Shown here: positions 44,746 through 53,838 of the stretch, in pieces
Numbering within the stretch: the stretch's first letter is position 1
How the letters are laid out: every line of letters starts with the position of its first letter
Origin: an uncultured Lachnospiraceae bacterium
GTDB lineage: Bacteria; Bacillota; Clostridia; Lachnospirales; Lachnospiraceae
Length of the DNA stretch: 64,000 bases
Assembly (NCBI GenBank): GCA_947176065.1
Contig: CAMWPB010000014.1
Span: 1-64,000, forward strand
Direction of reading: 5' to 3'
Translations under genes and position numbers: made by a program
Notes under the pieces: model-generated
What the model was told of the DNA's origin: nothing
The model's database searches: none
The model's input: the letters and a program-made list of their open reading frames with translations, nothing else

Positions 44746-44774
44746 TTGCAAAATCAGTTCCCTTCCCTTACAAT
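44746..44774 (+). promoter_or_regulatory. Promoter of the diguanylate cyclase gene
   Basis: -35 TTGCAA (44746-44751), 17 bp, -10 TACAAT (44769-44774), 44 bp before the ATG and 38 bp before GGAAGGAGG. Confidence 0.6.
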
Positions 44775-44817
44775 AACAGTAAAGTATTGCTTTATTTCGG
44801 AAGGAGGCAGTCTCTTC

Positions 44818-46722
44818 ATGTATCACGCCAAAAAAATCGGTGTATTTATTTCCCATATATTCGGTGCTTACCAGCAGGGCGTATGTCAGGGAATCATCGA
44901 CCGCGCCATAGAATACGGATATACCGCCGAAATCTTCACCTCCCTTGACGGGGAAAATCTCGGCTCCTATGCGCTCGGTGAAGAGAGCATCCTGCATATC
45001 CCAAACTATGACAGCTTTGACGGCATCATCTTTGCCTCCGACACCTATATCTCGCAGGAGCTTCGGCAAAAAATCCTGAAACGTCTAAAAGCCCTCTCCT
45101 GCCCGATCGTGGAAATTGCCGTAAAAGACGCCCATTTTCCTGCCGTATCTCTGGAAAACAATTCTATGACAGGTGATCTGACTTCGCATTTTCTGAACGT
45201 ACACCGCGTTTCCCGTGTATGCTTTTTGGGCTGCGCAGCAGAATCCTATATCTCAGATATAAGAGAATGTTACTACCGGGACGCTTTGAAAAAGCAGGGT
45301 AAAACGCCGGGTGAAAACGATATTTACCATTGCCGCTATGAGGACGACGATGTAAACAGGGCGCTGGCCTTTTTCTGCCGGACGGGGATGCCGGAGGCCG
45401 TGGTCTGCTACAATGACAGGCTCGCACTCATGTTTCTCGCCGCCGCCCTTGCCGCAGGATACCGCGTACCCGACGACATCGCCATAACCGGATGCGACGA
45501 CACGCCGGACGGCAGACATGTTTCCCCCATGCTCACAACCGTCTCTTTTCCGGTCTATGAGCTGGGCGCCCGCGCCCTTGAAAATCTGCTGACCCTGATC
45601 CGGGGCGGCAGTCCTGACGCTGCCTGTCCGGCTGCGGAACCACTCATCCGAAATTCCTGCGGCTGCGGCCACCTTGAAAACGCCAACTCTGTCCATTTTA
45701 CGCAGGCGCTTTCCGCCCGTATCGCTTCTCTGGAAAACTCCATTCTCAGCTCCATGAACATGTCTTCCTCTTTACAGCATGTGACGGACCTTGACGCGGG
45801 CATGGATCTGCTTACCGGATTTTTGCCTCAGCTGGAACACTGCAGGGAATTTTATCTTTGCCTGTACGCCGACTGGGACTCCGTTTCCAGCCACATTCTC
45901 GCCCTTACGAACCGGGAAGAGACTGCCGCGGACACCGATATCATCCTCCTGAAATTTGCCTATAAAAACGGAAAACGGCTGCCGGAATGCAGCTTTCTGA
46001 AAAAGGGCCTGCTGCCGGATTATCTTTATGCAGATTCCGACTGCGCTTATATTTACGTTCCCCTGTATTTTGAGGACAAGAAATTCGGCTATATCGCCCT
46101 TGCCTACGAAGACAACCGAATCGACTACCAGTTCCGTCTGGTACAGTGGCAGATGAACATTAACCAGATGCTGCAGAGTATCTGCGAGGCCAAACGCACA
46201 GGAATGCTGGTAAGCCGCCTGGAGGATATCTATATGAAGGACCCGCTGACCGGCCTTTACAACAGGCACGGCTATGACCGTCTGGAGGAGCCGCTTTTGC
46301 ACCGCGCCGTCTCGGAAGGTCTTCCGCTCACTGCCTTTCTGATCGACATGGACGGACTGAAAGCAGTCAACGACACCTACGGCCACAGCGAAGGCGATTT
46401 TGCCATTCAGGTATTGGGGCAGGCCATCGAAAGCACCGCCGCCGAGGGGGATATCTGCGCCCGTTTTTCGGGAGACGAATTTTATATCCTCACCGCCGGC
46501 CTCTCCGAAAAGGAGGCGAAACAGCGCGCCGAATCCATTGCCGCCTATCTGGATAACTACAATAAATTAAGCGGTAAAGCCTACGATATTTCCTGCTGCT
46601 GCGGTTATGCCTCCGCGCTCCCGAATCCCGATTTTACGGCGGAGCACATACAGGAACTGTTTTCCCTTGCAGACAGGCAGATGTACCGTGAGAAAGAAAA
46701 ACATCATGCCGTCCGCAGATGA
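44818..46722 (+). CDS. Diguanylate cyclase with periplasmic-binding-type sensor
   Basis: A 634-residue soluble protein. Residues 1-285 are a LacI-type sugar-binding fold without the DNA-binding helix (start KKIGVFISHIFGAYQQGVCQGI; later ITGCDDTPDGRHVSPMLTTVSFP). Residues about 300-455 are a GAF-like linker with helices. The GGDEF domain is at about 475-630: LIDMDGLKAVNDTYGH and the signature SGDEF at 551-555, a variant that is usually active. The inhibitory RxxD site is missing. No signal peptide, so a cytoplasmic ligand would control cyclic-di-GMP synthesis. GGAAGGAGG precedes the ATG at 44818. It converges with the YesN-like gene, eight bases from its stop. Confidence 0.88.
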   Translation: MYHAKKIGVFISHIFGAYQQGVCQGIIDRAIEYGYTAEIFTSLDGENLGSYALGEESILHIPNYDSFDGIIFASDTYISQELRQKILKRLKALSCPIVEIAVKDAHFPAVSLENNSMTGDLTSHFLNVHRVSRVCFLGCAAESYISDIRECYYRDALKKQGKTPGENDIYHCRYEDDDVNRALAFFCRTGMPEAVVCYNDRLALMFLAAALAAGYRVPDDIAITGCDDTPDGRHVSPMLTTVSFPVYELGARALENLLTLIRGGSPDAACPAAEPLIRNSCGCGHLENANSVHFTQALSARIASLENSILSSMNMSSSLQHVTDLDAGMDLLTGFLPQLEHCREFYLCLYADWDSVSSHILALTNREETAADTDIILLKFAYKNGKRLPECSFLKKGLLPDYLYADSDCAYIYVPLYFEDKKFGYIALAYEDNRIDYQFRLVQWQMNINQMLQSICEAKRTGMLVSRLEDIYMKDPLTGLYNRHGYDRLEEPLLHRAVSEGLPLTAFLIDMDGLKAVNDTYGHSEGDFAIQVLGQAIESTAAEGDICARFSGDEFYILTAGLSEKEAKQRAESIAAYLDNYNKLSGKAYDISCCCGYASALPNPDFTAEHIQELFSLADRQMYREKEKHHAVRR

Positions 46723-46729
46723 TCTTAGG

Positions 46730-48229
46730 TCAGTTACTTTTACCCCCCCCCCTGAAAAAATGGCCATTTTGCACATTTTTCCGATATTCACTGGGCGATA
46801 CCCCACAGGAGGCCTTAAAGAGCTTCATAAAATGCTTTTCATTGTCGTACCCGATCTTTGCGCTGATCTCTATGATCCGCAGATCCGTTTCCGCAAGCAG
46901 TCTCTTCGCCTCCTCCATACGGATTCCTTTCAGGTAATTGACGAAGTTGCTGCCCGTGTGTTCCTTAAAGAGATAGGAAAACAGAGAATAATTCATGGAA
47001 ATATGGTTGGAAACCACAGCCATGTTCAAATCCTTATCGTAGTTCTCCTGAATATAGGCAATCGCCTGCTTGATCTTCTGCTGGTTCTTATTGGTGTCAA
47101 AACGGCTGTTGATCTGCTCATGGAGGGCAAGCAGCCACTCCATAAATTCCGCCTGCCAGACCGCAAGCGCAGGATAGGTATAATACGCTTTCAGACGTTT
47201 CACCTCTTCCTGCTCCTCTCCCAGCACATTCCGGTACGTCTTTTGCGCCTCCTTAAAGAAGTCGTCCATACTGCCCACAAAGTCGGAAGGTTTCACCCAC
47301 TCGTTCCTGACTGCGTGGAACAGGCCGTTCCACGCTTTCACCAGCTCCTCCGTCTTATCCGTGCCGATCAGCTGCACTCTCTGCAGTTTCATTTCCGGCC
47401 CGACCAGCTTACGCCCCTGTTCGCAAAACTCCTCCGGGACATGCTTAAGTGGCTCCTCAGCATACACCGGCATCCGCCCCACGCAAAAGGCGCGGTGCCT
47501 CGCCTCCACCGCCTCCCTGAAAGCCAAACGCAGCTCCCGGATGCCGCTGTGCAGAAGACTCACGCCCACATACTCCCGCGCCAGCTCATTTTTCAAAAGA
47601 AGCTGCGTATTCTTCTCCGGCACAAGATACACGTCATCTCCCTCTATATTGTGCAGATAAATATAGGGCTGCTCTTGCGACATTTCTACGTCCTTTGGAT
47701 TTAGCACGCACACCTGGTACGCATGCAGATCAAACTCACTCTCATATTCCGTCTGCATGGTATGGATCTCTTCCTCCGTAATCCGCTCATTGAGCATCAG
47801 ATATTTAAGCTGCTGGCGGCCAAGGCGTTTGCTGGTCCGGCTGTTTTCCCTGCTCTCCGCAATTTCCTGCTCCAGCCTTCTCAAAATTCCCCACAGCTTC
47901 TCCCTCTCCACCGGCTTTAGCAGGTATTCCCTTGCGCCCATGCGAAGCATCTCCACCGCATAGGAGAAATCTGCATATCCGCTAACCGCCACGACAAGCG
48001 GTTTTTCATCCAGCTCCTGTATGCTTTGCACAAGCTCTAATCCGGTCATTTTCGGCATACGGATATCCGTGAACATTACGTCCACCTTCTGGCTGCGCAG
48101 AATGTCAAGCGCCATCTCCCCGTTGCCGCATTCCATGATTACCTCCACGGGAACACCACTGCGCTGGATCATCGCCCGAATCCCCTGCCGTATCATTTTC
48201 TCATCTTCCACAATCAGTACCGTCTTCAT
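46730..48229 (-). CDS. YesN-type response regulator (receiver + AraC DNA-binding domain)
   Basis: A 499-residue regulator. Receiver domain (1-120) with the acidic pair at 9-10 and phospho-acceptor Asp55 (MFTDIRMPK); a long middle region; AraC-type double helix-turn-helix in the last 100 residues (NQQKIKQAIAYIQENYDKDL; HTGSNFVNYLKGIRMEEAKRLL; EKHFMKLFKASCGVSPSEYRK). The C-terminal codons include a run of ten G residues, read as Arg-Gly-Gly-Gly and followed by Lys-Ser-Asn-stop. The start ATG overlaps the kinase stop as ATGA. It likely activates the adjacent sugar genes. Confidence 0.93.
   Translation of the reverse strand: MKTVLIVEDEKMIRQGIRAMIQRSGVPVEVIMECGNGEMALDILRSQKVDVMFTDIRMPKMTGLELVQSIQELDEKPLVVAVSGYADFSYAVEMLRMGAREYLLKPVEREKLWGILRRLEQEIAESRENSRTSKRLGRQQLKYLMLNERITEEEIHTMQTEYESEFDLHAYQVCVLNPKDVEMSQEQPYIYLHNIEGDDVYLVPEKNTQLLLKNELAREYVGVSLLHSGIRELRLAFREAVEARHRAFCVGRMPVYAEEPLKHVPEEFCEQGRKLVGPEMKLQRVQLIGTDKTEELVKAWNGLFHAVRNEWVKPSDFVGSMDDFFKEAQKTYRNVLGEEQEEVKRLKAYYTYPALAVWQAEFMEWLLALHEQINSRFDTNKNQQKIKQAIAYIQENYDKDLNMAVVSNHISMNYSLFSYLFKEHTGSNFVNYLKGIRMEEAKRLLAETDLRIIEISAKIGYDNEKHFMKLFKASCGVSPSEYRKNVQNGHFFRGGGKSN
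46743..46752 (-). repeat. G10 homopolymer in the 3' end of the yesN-like gene
   Basis: Ten consecutive C on the plus strand (G on the coding strand) close to the stop codon. A change in tract length would alter only the last residues, or extend the protein by about 50 residues if one base is lost. Confidence 0.9.
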
Positions 48230-50025
48230 GGTCTGCCCTCTTTCTCCCCCGGATACACCGGCACGCGCACCGTAACCTTCGTGTAGCACCCGGGTTTCGA
48301 GTCAACGGTAATCCCATACGCTGCCCCGAAACTCATCCTTATCCTGTCCTGCACATTCTTTAAACCGATTCCGTTCCCGTTTCCCCCGTCTGGCTCGATC
48401 TCACCGGCTATCCGTTTCCTGAGCCTTTCCAGTTCCTCCCCGCTCATGCCCTTACCGGCATCGCTGATCTCAATCACACAGTCCCCGTCTCTGATCATTC
48501 CCTTAATATAAATATTCGTGTCCTCCGCCAGCTCCTCTATGCCGTGATAAATGGCATTCTCCACAATCGGCTGCAGGGACATTTTCGGTATCTCCTGCCG
48601 CAGAACCTCCTCCGGCAGATTTAAGGAGAGATAAATCTCATAGTCGAAGCGCAGATTGATGAGAATCAGATAATTTCTGATATAGGCAATTTCCTCCTCC
48701 ACCCGCACATTGCCGGAAACCCACCTGATGCTGTACCGGAGCAGGTTCCCCAAAGAGGTAATCGCGTCGGAAATCGCGTATTCCTCGTCGATCTCCGCCA
48801 TCATCTTGATGGACTCCAGCACATTATAAATGAAATGGGCGTTGATCTGATTCTGCAGTGCGCGGATCTGCGCATTCTTCGCCAGCATTTCCCTGTCTAT
48901 ATTTTCCTTCATGAGCTGTTCGATATGGTCCAGCATCTTATTGATCTGGGTTCCCAGCTCACCCATCTCATCGTTTCCACAGGAATCGATCCTCACCTGC
49001 AAATCGCCCTTCTGTATCACGCGGATGGATTTTAGAATTTCATAAAACTGCCGCAGCAGCCTCTTTACAATATAATTAACCAGAAAGGCCAGCCCCACGA
49101 GAATCACCAGCATTACCGCCACAAAGATATTTCTCATGCGATACACATAGCGCACGTTTTCCGAAATATTTTTCACGGACAGCAGTCTCCCCTGCAGCTC
49201 CCCGACATACAGACAGGATACGATCAGATGCTCCCCGTTCTCTCTGGAATATCCTGTGTACATCCCGTCCTCTACAAGATCCTGTTCTATTTTAAGCCGC
49301 GCAAATTCCTCTGTCCTGCCGTCCTGCTCACTTCCAAAATAGAGTCTGCCATCATCTGAAATAAAGCAGCTCCATTCATCTTCGATATCCTCGTACAGCG
49401 GCGGAAACATATTCTCCATGGTAACCACCGTCTCCATCACCCCGATCAGACCGTTTTCATAATCCTCTATATTTGTCACCAGGGCTGCAAGCTGCGTCGT
49501 CCCGTGATTGTCAAACAGGGTATCCTGATACTGGTAATGCCAGCCCGCCGCATCCGTCTCCCCCGCCCATGCCATTTTCTGCATACGGGAACGGCTGTAA
49601 AGAACCGGCATCATCTCCTGTATACTGTCATTCACGGCGTACACACGCACGCCATACAGCAAAGTATTGTTGCTGACAAGACGCTCCAGCGAGGTAATGT
49701 CAGAATGATAAAAGGCAAGCAGCTCTTCCGTACTCAGCTTTTCCTGCCGGACCGCCCTTTGCAGCATCTGCACAAGCGCCTCGTCATTCAGAAAAAACTG
49801 CGTCGTCATATTGACCGAATCAATGTTTTTACGGATATGATCACGGTTCCGCTCCATCGTGTACTCCATGTAATTTCTGTTTTCTGCAATGACATTCCGC
49901 TCCATATTGTAAAAGAAAACCCCTGCCAGCACAGAAATAGGCAAAGCCACAAAAAAACAGATGACCAGCGTAAACTTTGTATTCAATTTTAATCCGCTGA
50001 AGGCTTCCTTCCAGTGTTTTCCCAT
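48226..50025 (-). CDS. YesM-type sensor histidine kinase
   Basis: A 599-residue membrane kinase. TM1 at about 18-38, an extracytoplasmic sensor domain of about 250 residues, TM2 at about 300-320 (IFVAVMLVILVGLAFLVNYIV), HAMP to about 375, the phospho-acceptor region QINAHFIYNVLESI (family: QINPHFLYN; Ala replaces Pro) and a GHKL ATPase with IVENAIYHGIE, DAGKGMSGEEL and GNGIGLKNVQDRI. Paired with the YesN-type regulator through an ATGA overlap. Its gene starts three bases after the stop of a solute-binding lipoprotein gene, which may be part of its sensing. Confidence 0.93.
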   Translation of the reverse strand: MGKHWKEAFSGLKLNTKFTLVICFFVALPISVLAGVFFYNMERNVIAENRNYMEYTMERNRDHIRKNIDSVNMTTQFFLNDEALVQMLQRAVRQEKLSTEELLAFYHSDITSLERLVSNNTLLYGVRVYAVNDSIQEMMPVLYSRSRMQKMAWAGETDAAGWHYQYQDTLFDNHGTTQLAALVTNIEDYENGLIGVMETVVTMENMFPPLYEDIEDEWSCFISDDGRLYFGSEQDGRTEEFARLKIEQDLVEDGMYTGYSRENGEHLIVSCLYVGELQGRLLSVKNISENVRYVYRMRNIFVAVMLVILVGLAFLVNYIVKRLLRQFYEILKSIRVIQKGDLQVRIDSCGNDEMGELGTQINKMLDHIEQLMKENIDREMLAKNAQIRALQNQINAHFIYNVLESIKMMAEIDEEYAISDAITSLGNLLRYSIRWVSGNVRVEEEIAYIRNYLILINLRFDYEIYLSLNLPEEVLRQEIPKMSLQPIVENAIYHGIEELAEDTNIYIKGMIRDGDCVIEISDAGKGMSGEELERLRKRIAGEIEPDGGNGNGIGLKNVQDRIRMSFGAAYGITVDSKPGCYTKVTVRVPVYPGEKEGRP

Positions 50026-50028
50026 GCT

Positions 50029-51699
50029 CTAGTCGATTCCCATCTTTTCTTTCGCCTGCTTCATCAGTTCCGTCTTCGCCGCCTGCACCTCCTGAAACCC
50101 GTACGCCTCTCTCTTTTCCAGAAAACCGGCAAATATCCTGTCAAATTCCTCCTCCGACTCTGCCAGCAAAAGCCCTGGCAGCGTCTCGCTCCACAGCCGC
50201 TCAATCTTTTTTTCTTCATAAGCCTCTCTGGAACCGTTCGGAAGAAAGGCGTCGTACTGTCCGTTATAAACCACATAGGGGTACGACCACTCCATGATCT
50301 GTCTGACCGGCTCCTCCGGCTGCTGCTGCCACTGCAGCTGCATTATGTTGTCCTGCAGCATCCAGTAAGTATCATCTGCGCCGTACATCCTGTCATATGC
50401 GGCCCTGTCCGTATTGAGCAAAGCCCTTACCTCCTCCCGCACCACCGGTTTCCCGTCCACATAGTCAAAGGTCTCCCCCTCTACTCCCAGCGAAATCCGA
50501 AGCTGCCCCAATTCGCTCAGCATATAATCCATGAAGGCAATCGCCCGCTCCGGGTGTTCACAGTTTTTTGATATCAGAGTGACCGTCCAGCCGTTTATCC
50601 CGTTGATGGGCAGCGTAGGATCATCTCCCGCCGCATTTTTCGGACCGTCCACCGCCAGATAGATCCGTTCCGGGTGCCGGGCATAAAGCGCCTTCTGCTG
50701 CGACATCATATCCGTATACTGGTAGAGCATACAGAAATATCTGCCCTTTGCCATCTTCTCCTCCATCTGCGTCCTCTGATCAATGAAAATATCGTCCGAA
50801 AGAAGACCCTCCTCTCCGAGCCCGCGGAACATTTTCAGCCATGTCAGATAATCCTCGTTCGTATAGCGGTCACATATCTCTCCGTTCTCTTCAAACGGCA
50901 CCGCGAGAAAATTCATCAGATACTGGTCGAAGGACACGTTTCCCTGATCGTTAAATACATGCGCGCCCACCGGAATCATCGGTTCGCCGTCCACCGTCGG
51001 AAACATTTCATAGGCTTTTTGCACCGCCGTCCGAAATCCCTCTGGCGTAGTCATGTCCGGGCTGCCGATGGCCTCATACATGTCCTTCCGCACCAGAAAA
51101 GTCTGGTTAGAGCCAATGTTGTCGTACCTCTCTATATCCTTTGCCGTAAAGAAGGAATTGGGATAGCTGTATATATTGCCGTCCTCCTTCGTATACCAGT
51201 TGACCACATCATCGTCGCTGACCTGATAAAAATATGCATCATAGCTGTCCGCCAGTTCGTTTAGGGCATAGACCTTCCCGTCATCTATCATCTGATTGAC
51301 CTGCGGCTCCCACCAGCCAAGCGTGATAAAATCCGGCAGCGAGTCCGCCGCAATCAGTGCGTCCAGCTTTTCCCCTTCGTTTCCGCTCGGCGTAATAAAA
51401 TGAATACTCACGCCCGTCTCTTCCGTAATCTTGTCTGATACCACATTGCCGCCCCAATCGGAGTTATACCAGGAATAATTGATATACCAATCAAAGGTAA
51501 CCGGTTCCCCGGCATACCTCTGCCACGCCGGGGTGTCGTCACCCGCCGGGACATCCGCAATATGCCCCTGCGCTCCCTCTTTCTTCGCACATCCCGCACA
51601 AAGCAGACATGCCCCAGCCAGAAACAGCCCCGCAGGAACCCCTTTTCCACTTTTTACAGACCCTTTTTTCACCCGCACCCTTTTCTCCATCCAATCCAT
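50029..51699 (-). CDS. Solute-binding lipoprotein next to the YesMN pair
   Basis: A 556-residue type-I extracellular binding protein with a signal peptide ending in LLCAGC. It has the long form (above 500 residues) common for oligosaccharide binders in Lachnospiraceae: IMEWSYPYVVYNGQYDAFLPNG and GINGWTVTLISKNCEHPERAIAFMDYML are family landmarks. No permease genes follow it; the kinase does, three bases later. The start is uncertain: ATG at 51699 or 51690, both with a weak ribosome site (GTTGGA). The permeases upstream already have their own binding protein, so this one may act as a sensory co-receptor. Confidence 0.85.
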   Translation of the reverse strand: MDWMEKRVRVKKGSVKSGKGVPAGLFLAGACLLCAGCAKKEGAQGHIADVPAGDDTPAWQRYAGEPVTFDWYINYSWYNSDWGGNVVSDKITEETGVSIHFITPSGNEGEKLDALIAADSLPDFITLGWWEPQVNQMIDDGKVYALNELADSYDAYFYQVSDDDVVNWYTKEDGNIYSYPNSFFTAKDIERYDNIGSNQTFLVRKDMYEAIGSPDMTTPEGFRTAVQKAYEMFPTVDGEPMIPVGAHVFNDQGNVSFDQYLMNFLAVPFEENGEICDRYTNEDYLTWLKMFRGLGEEGLLSDDIFIDQRTQMEEKMAKGRYFCMLYQYTDMMSQQKALYARHPERIYLAVDGPKNAAGDDPTLPINGINGWTVTLISKNCEHPERAIAFMDYMLSELGQLRISLGVEGETFDYVDGKPVVREEVRALLNTDRAAYDRMYGADDTYWMLQDNIMQLQWQQQPEEPVRQIMEWSYPYVVYNGQYDAFLPNGSREAYEEKKIERLWSETLPGLLLAESEEEFDRIFAGFLEKREAYGFQEVQAAKTELMKQAKEKMGID

Positions 51700-51831
51700 A
51701 ATCAAAATCCAACATATTTACACCCTGTCTACAGTATACGGCTTTCCTCTCTCCTTTTCAACGCCCAAAGGCACTACCCATATCCCAGGAAGTGCCTTTT
51801 AAGGTGTTGATATTTCATGCCATCGCCAATA

Positions 51832-51980
51832 AGCCAGCCCGGACAGATTGCTCATTCTGGCGGAGGCCATAAAACAGCGCCGGGACTTAGCGAGGTACTT
51901 CACGAGCTTAGTCTCCGCTGCGCTGTGGTCGGAGCGAGAGCGCGCCGACAAAGAATGTGCGATCTGTCCGGGCGTTGGCT
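51832..51980 (+). repeat. GNRA-hairpin palindromic element, copy D
   Basis: Arms AGCCA-CCCGGACAGAT and ATCTGTCCGGGC-TGGCT. Core: ACAGCGC/GCGCTGT, central hairpin GGGACTTAGCGAG / CGAGCTTAGTCTCC with one bulged T and an eight-base loop, mini-hairpin AGC-GAGA-GCG (loop still GNRA). It fills half of the 304-bp gap between the permease gene and the binding-protein gene. The remaining bases show no other feature I can support. Confidence 0.85.
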
Positions 51981-52003
51981 TTCGGAGAATGCCTCTTTTC
52001 ACG

Positions 52004-52831
52004 CTACTCTTTGACACTTCCCGCCGAAATACTGCTGATAATGTACTTCGAGCAGAAGCAGAACACAATCAGGATCGGCACCACGGAAATCGCAACGCCA
52101 AGGTATATCGCACCCTGATTTTTCTGCAGATCCGTCGCCGCGTTTAAGGTACTGATCATGACCGGCAGCGTCATCTTATTCGGTGTATTCAATAAAATCA
52201 ACGGCACAAGATAGTTGTTCCAGTTACCGATGAAAGCGCCGATCGACATGGTCGCGATACCGGGCGCCATAATCGGCAGCACGATTCTGTGGAAGATATG
52301 CAGCTCACCCGCGCCATCGATTCTGGCCGCCTCCAGAAGCGCCTTCGACAGCGTGGACTGCACATACTGCCGCAGGAAAAACACCGTGCCGGGCGATGCG
52401 ATGGCCGGAATAATCAGCGGCAGATAGGAATCCACCATATGCAGCTTCTGACAGAGATTGTAAAAACCGATCAGACTCAGCTGCGCCGGAATCATCATGA
52501 ACACCACCAGTATCTTAAACAGCCAGCCGTTCCCCTTAAAGCGGTACACCGCCAATGCGTAGGCCGTGACCGCCGAAAAGTAAGCCGTCAGGATGGTGGC
52601 CGGAACAGCTACCAGTAAGCTGTTCCCAAAACCCCTGAAAAGATTTACATAGGCGAACAGCGCCGTCCAGTTTTCTCCCAGATGGGTGCTTGGGATCAAT
52701 GTGAAGGAATGGGTGATCTCCACGCCGCTTCTCGTGGCATTCACGATCATCAGCAGAAACGGAAGGAGACATATCAGTGCAAGCAGGATCAGGCACACGT
52801 AAATGGCGCCTCTTTTTATCTTTTTTGCCAT
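52004..52831 (-). CDS. Sugar ABC transporter permease, MalG type
   Basis: A 275-residue inner-membrane protein with six helices. The EAA loop reads EAARIDGAGELHIFHRIVLPIMAPG (near residue 190) with the conserved Gly. This places it in the MalG/AraQ branch of carbohydrate ABC permeases (CUT1). GGGAGGATGATTAATT precedes the ATG. It starts two bases after the MalF-type stop. The operon has no ATPase gene, so a shared MsmK-like ATPase encoded elsewhere is likely used. Confidence 0.92.
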   Translation of the reverse strand: MAKKIKRGAIYVCLILLALICLLPFLLMIVNATRSGVEITHSFTLIPSTHLGENWTALFAYVNLFRGFGNSLLVAVPATILTAYFSAVTAYALAVYRFKGNGWLFKILVVFMMIPAQLSLIGFYNLCQKLHMVDSYLPLIIPAIASPGTVFFLRQYVQSTLSKALLEAARIDGAGELHIFHRIVLPIMAPGIATMSIGAFIGNWNNYLVPLILLNTPNKMTLPVMISTLNAATDLQKNQGAIYLGVAISVVPILIVFCFCSKYIISSISAGSVKE

Positions 52832-52833
52832 AA

Positions 52834-53757
52834 TTAATCATCCTCCCTTCCAAGCGTTTTGAACTGGATAATCGAAACAATCAATATGATAAAGAACAAA
52901 GTGTAGGCAATCGCCGAAGCGTAGCCCACCTGATGGGTCTCAAAACCGAACTTGTACAGGTACATAACCGCCGTCTGCAGACACCCGGATGGCTCCCCAG
53001 CCGTGTTCGGCGCCACACCGTTCATCAGGAAAGGCAGATCGAAAAGCTGTAAGCCCCCGATCAGGGATGTCACGAACACATAGAGCATGATCGGTCGAAG
53101 CAGCGGTATCGTGATCTTTGCAAATACTTTCCATCTTCCCGCGCCGTCGATGGCCGCCGCCTCAAAATAGTCCGTCGAAATGCCCTGCACGCCCGCCATC
53201 AGCATAATAAAGGAATTGCCGAACCACATCCATGCGCCGATCACCGAGATCACATAGGGCGCGGTTCCCGTGGAGCCAAGCCAGTTGACCTGTTCTTTTG
53301 TGATCCCAAGCATCAGCAGAAGCTGGTTAAAACTGCCGTACTTCCAGTCAAGCAGTGTCTTAAACAGAAAGGCCACCGACGTCGCCGCGATCAGGTTCGG
53401 CAGATAGAACAGCGCCCGGAATACCGACAGTCCGCGGATCTTGTATTTTATGTCGCTGAAAATCACTGTGAGCAGAAAAGCCAGCCCCAGCTGCAGTATA
53501 ATGTTCACGCCCCAGATCTTAATTGTGTTCCTCAAAGCCTTCCAGAAAAACTTATCCTTAAAGACCCTTATGTAGTTGTCAAGCCCCGCCCATGTGGGAT
53601 CCCCGAATCCTTTATAGCTGGTAAAACTCAGATAAAGTGTACGGAGCACCGGATATACGCTGAATGTCAGAAAGACGATCACAAAGGGCAGTACAAACAG
53701 ATAGGCTATCCTGTTGATATCTCTCTTCTTTGATTTAACCGCACTCGTTTTTGCCAT
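52834..53757 (-). CDS. Sugar ABC transporter permease, MalF type
   Basis: A 307-residue membrane protein with six helices and the EAA loop EAAAIDGAGRWKVFAKITIPLLRPI (near residue 205). It forms the permease pore with the MalG-type partner. The start at 53757 (MAKTSAVKSKK) has GGAGGG four bases upstream; the longer frame would extend through non-conserved residues. It follows the binding-protein gene with 81 bp between. Confidence 0.92.
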   Translation of the reverse strand: MAKTSAVKSKKRDINRIAYLFVLPFVIVFLTFSVYPVLRTLYLSFTSYKGFGDPTWAGLDNYIRVFKDKFFWKALRNTIKIWGVNIILQLGLAFLLTVIFSDIKYKIRGLSVFRALFYLPNLIAATSVAFLFKTLLDWKYGSFNQLLLMLGITKEQVNWLGSTGTAPYVISVIGAWMWFGNSFIMLMAGVQGISTDYFEAAAIDGAGRWKVFAKITIPLLRPIMLYVFVTSLIGGLQLFDLPFLMNGVAPNTAGEPSGCLQTAVMYLYKFGFETHQVGYASAIAYTLFFIILIVSIIQFKTLGREDD

Positions 53758-53838
53758 ATTTCCCTCCATAAAAAATCGTCGCAATTTCCTGTCAAATATA
53801 GGCAGAGGGGGCTTACAGGCCCCCTCCCCCATACCTTG

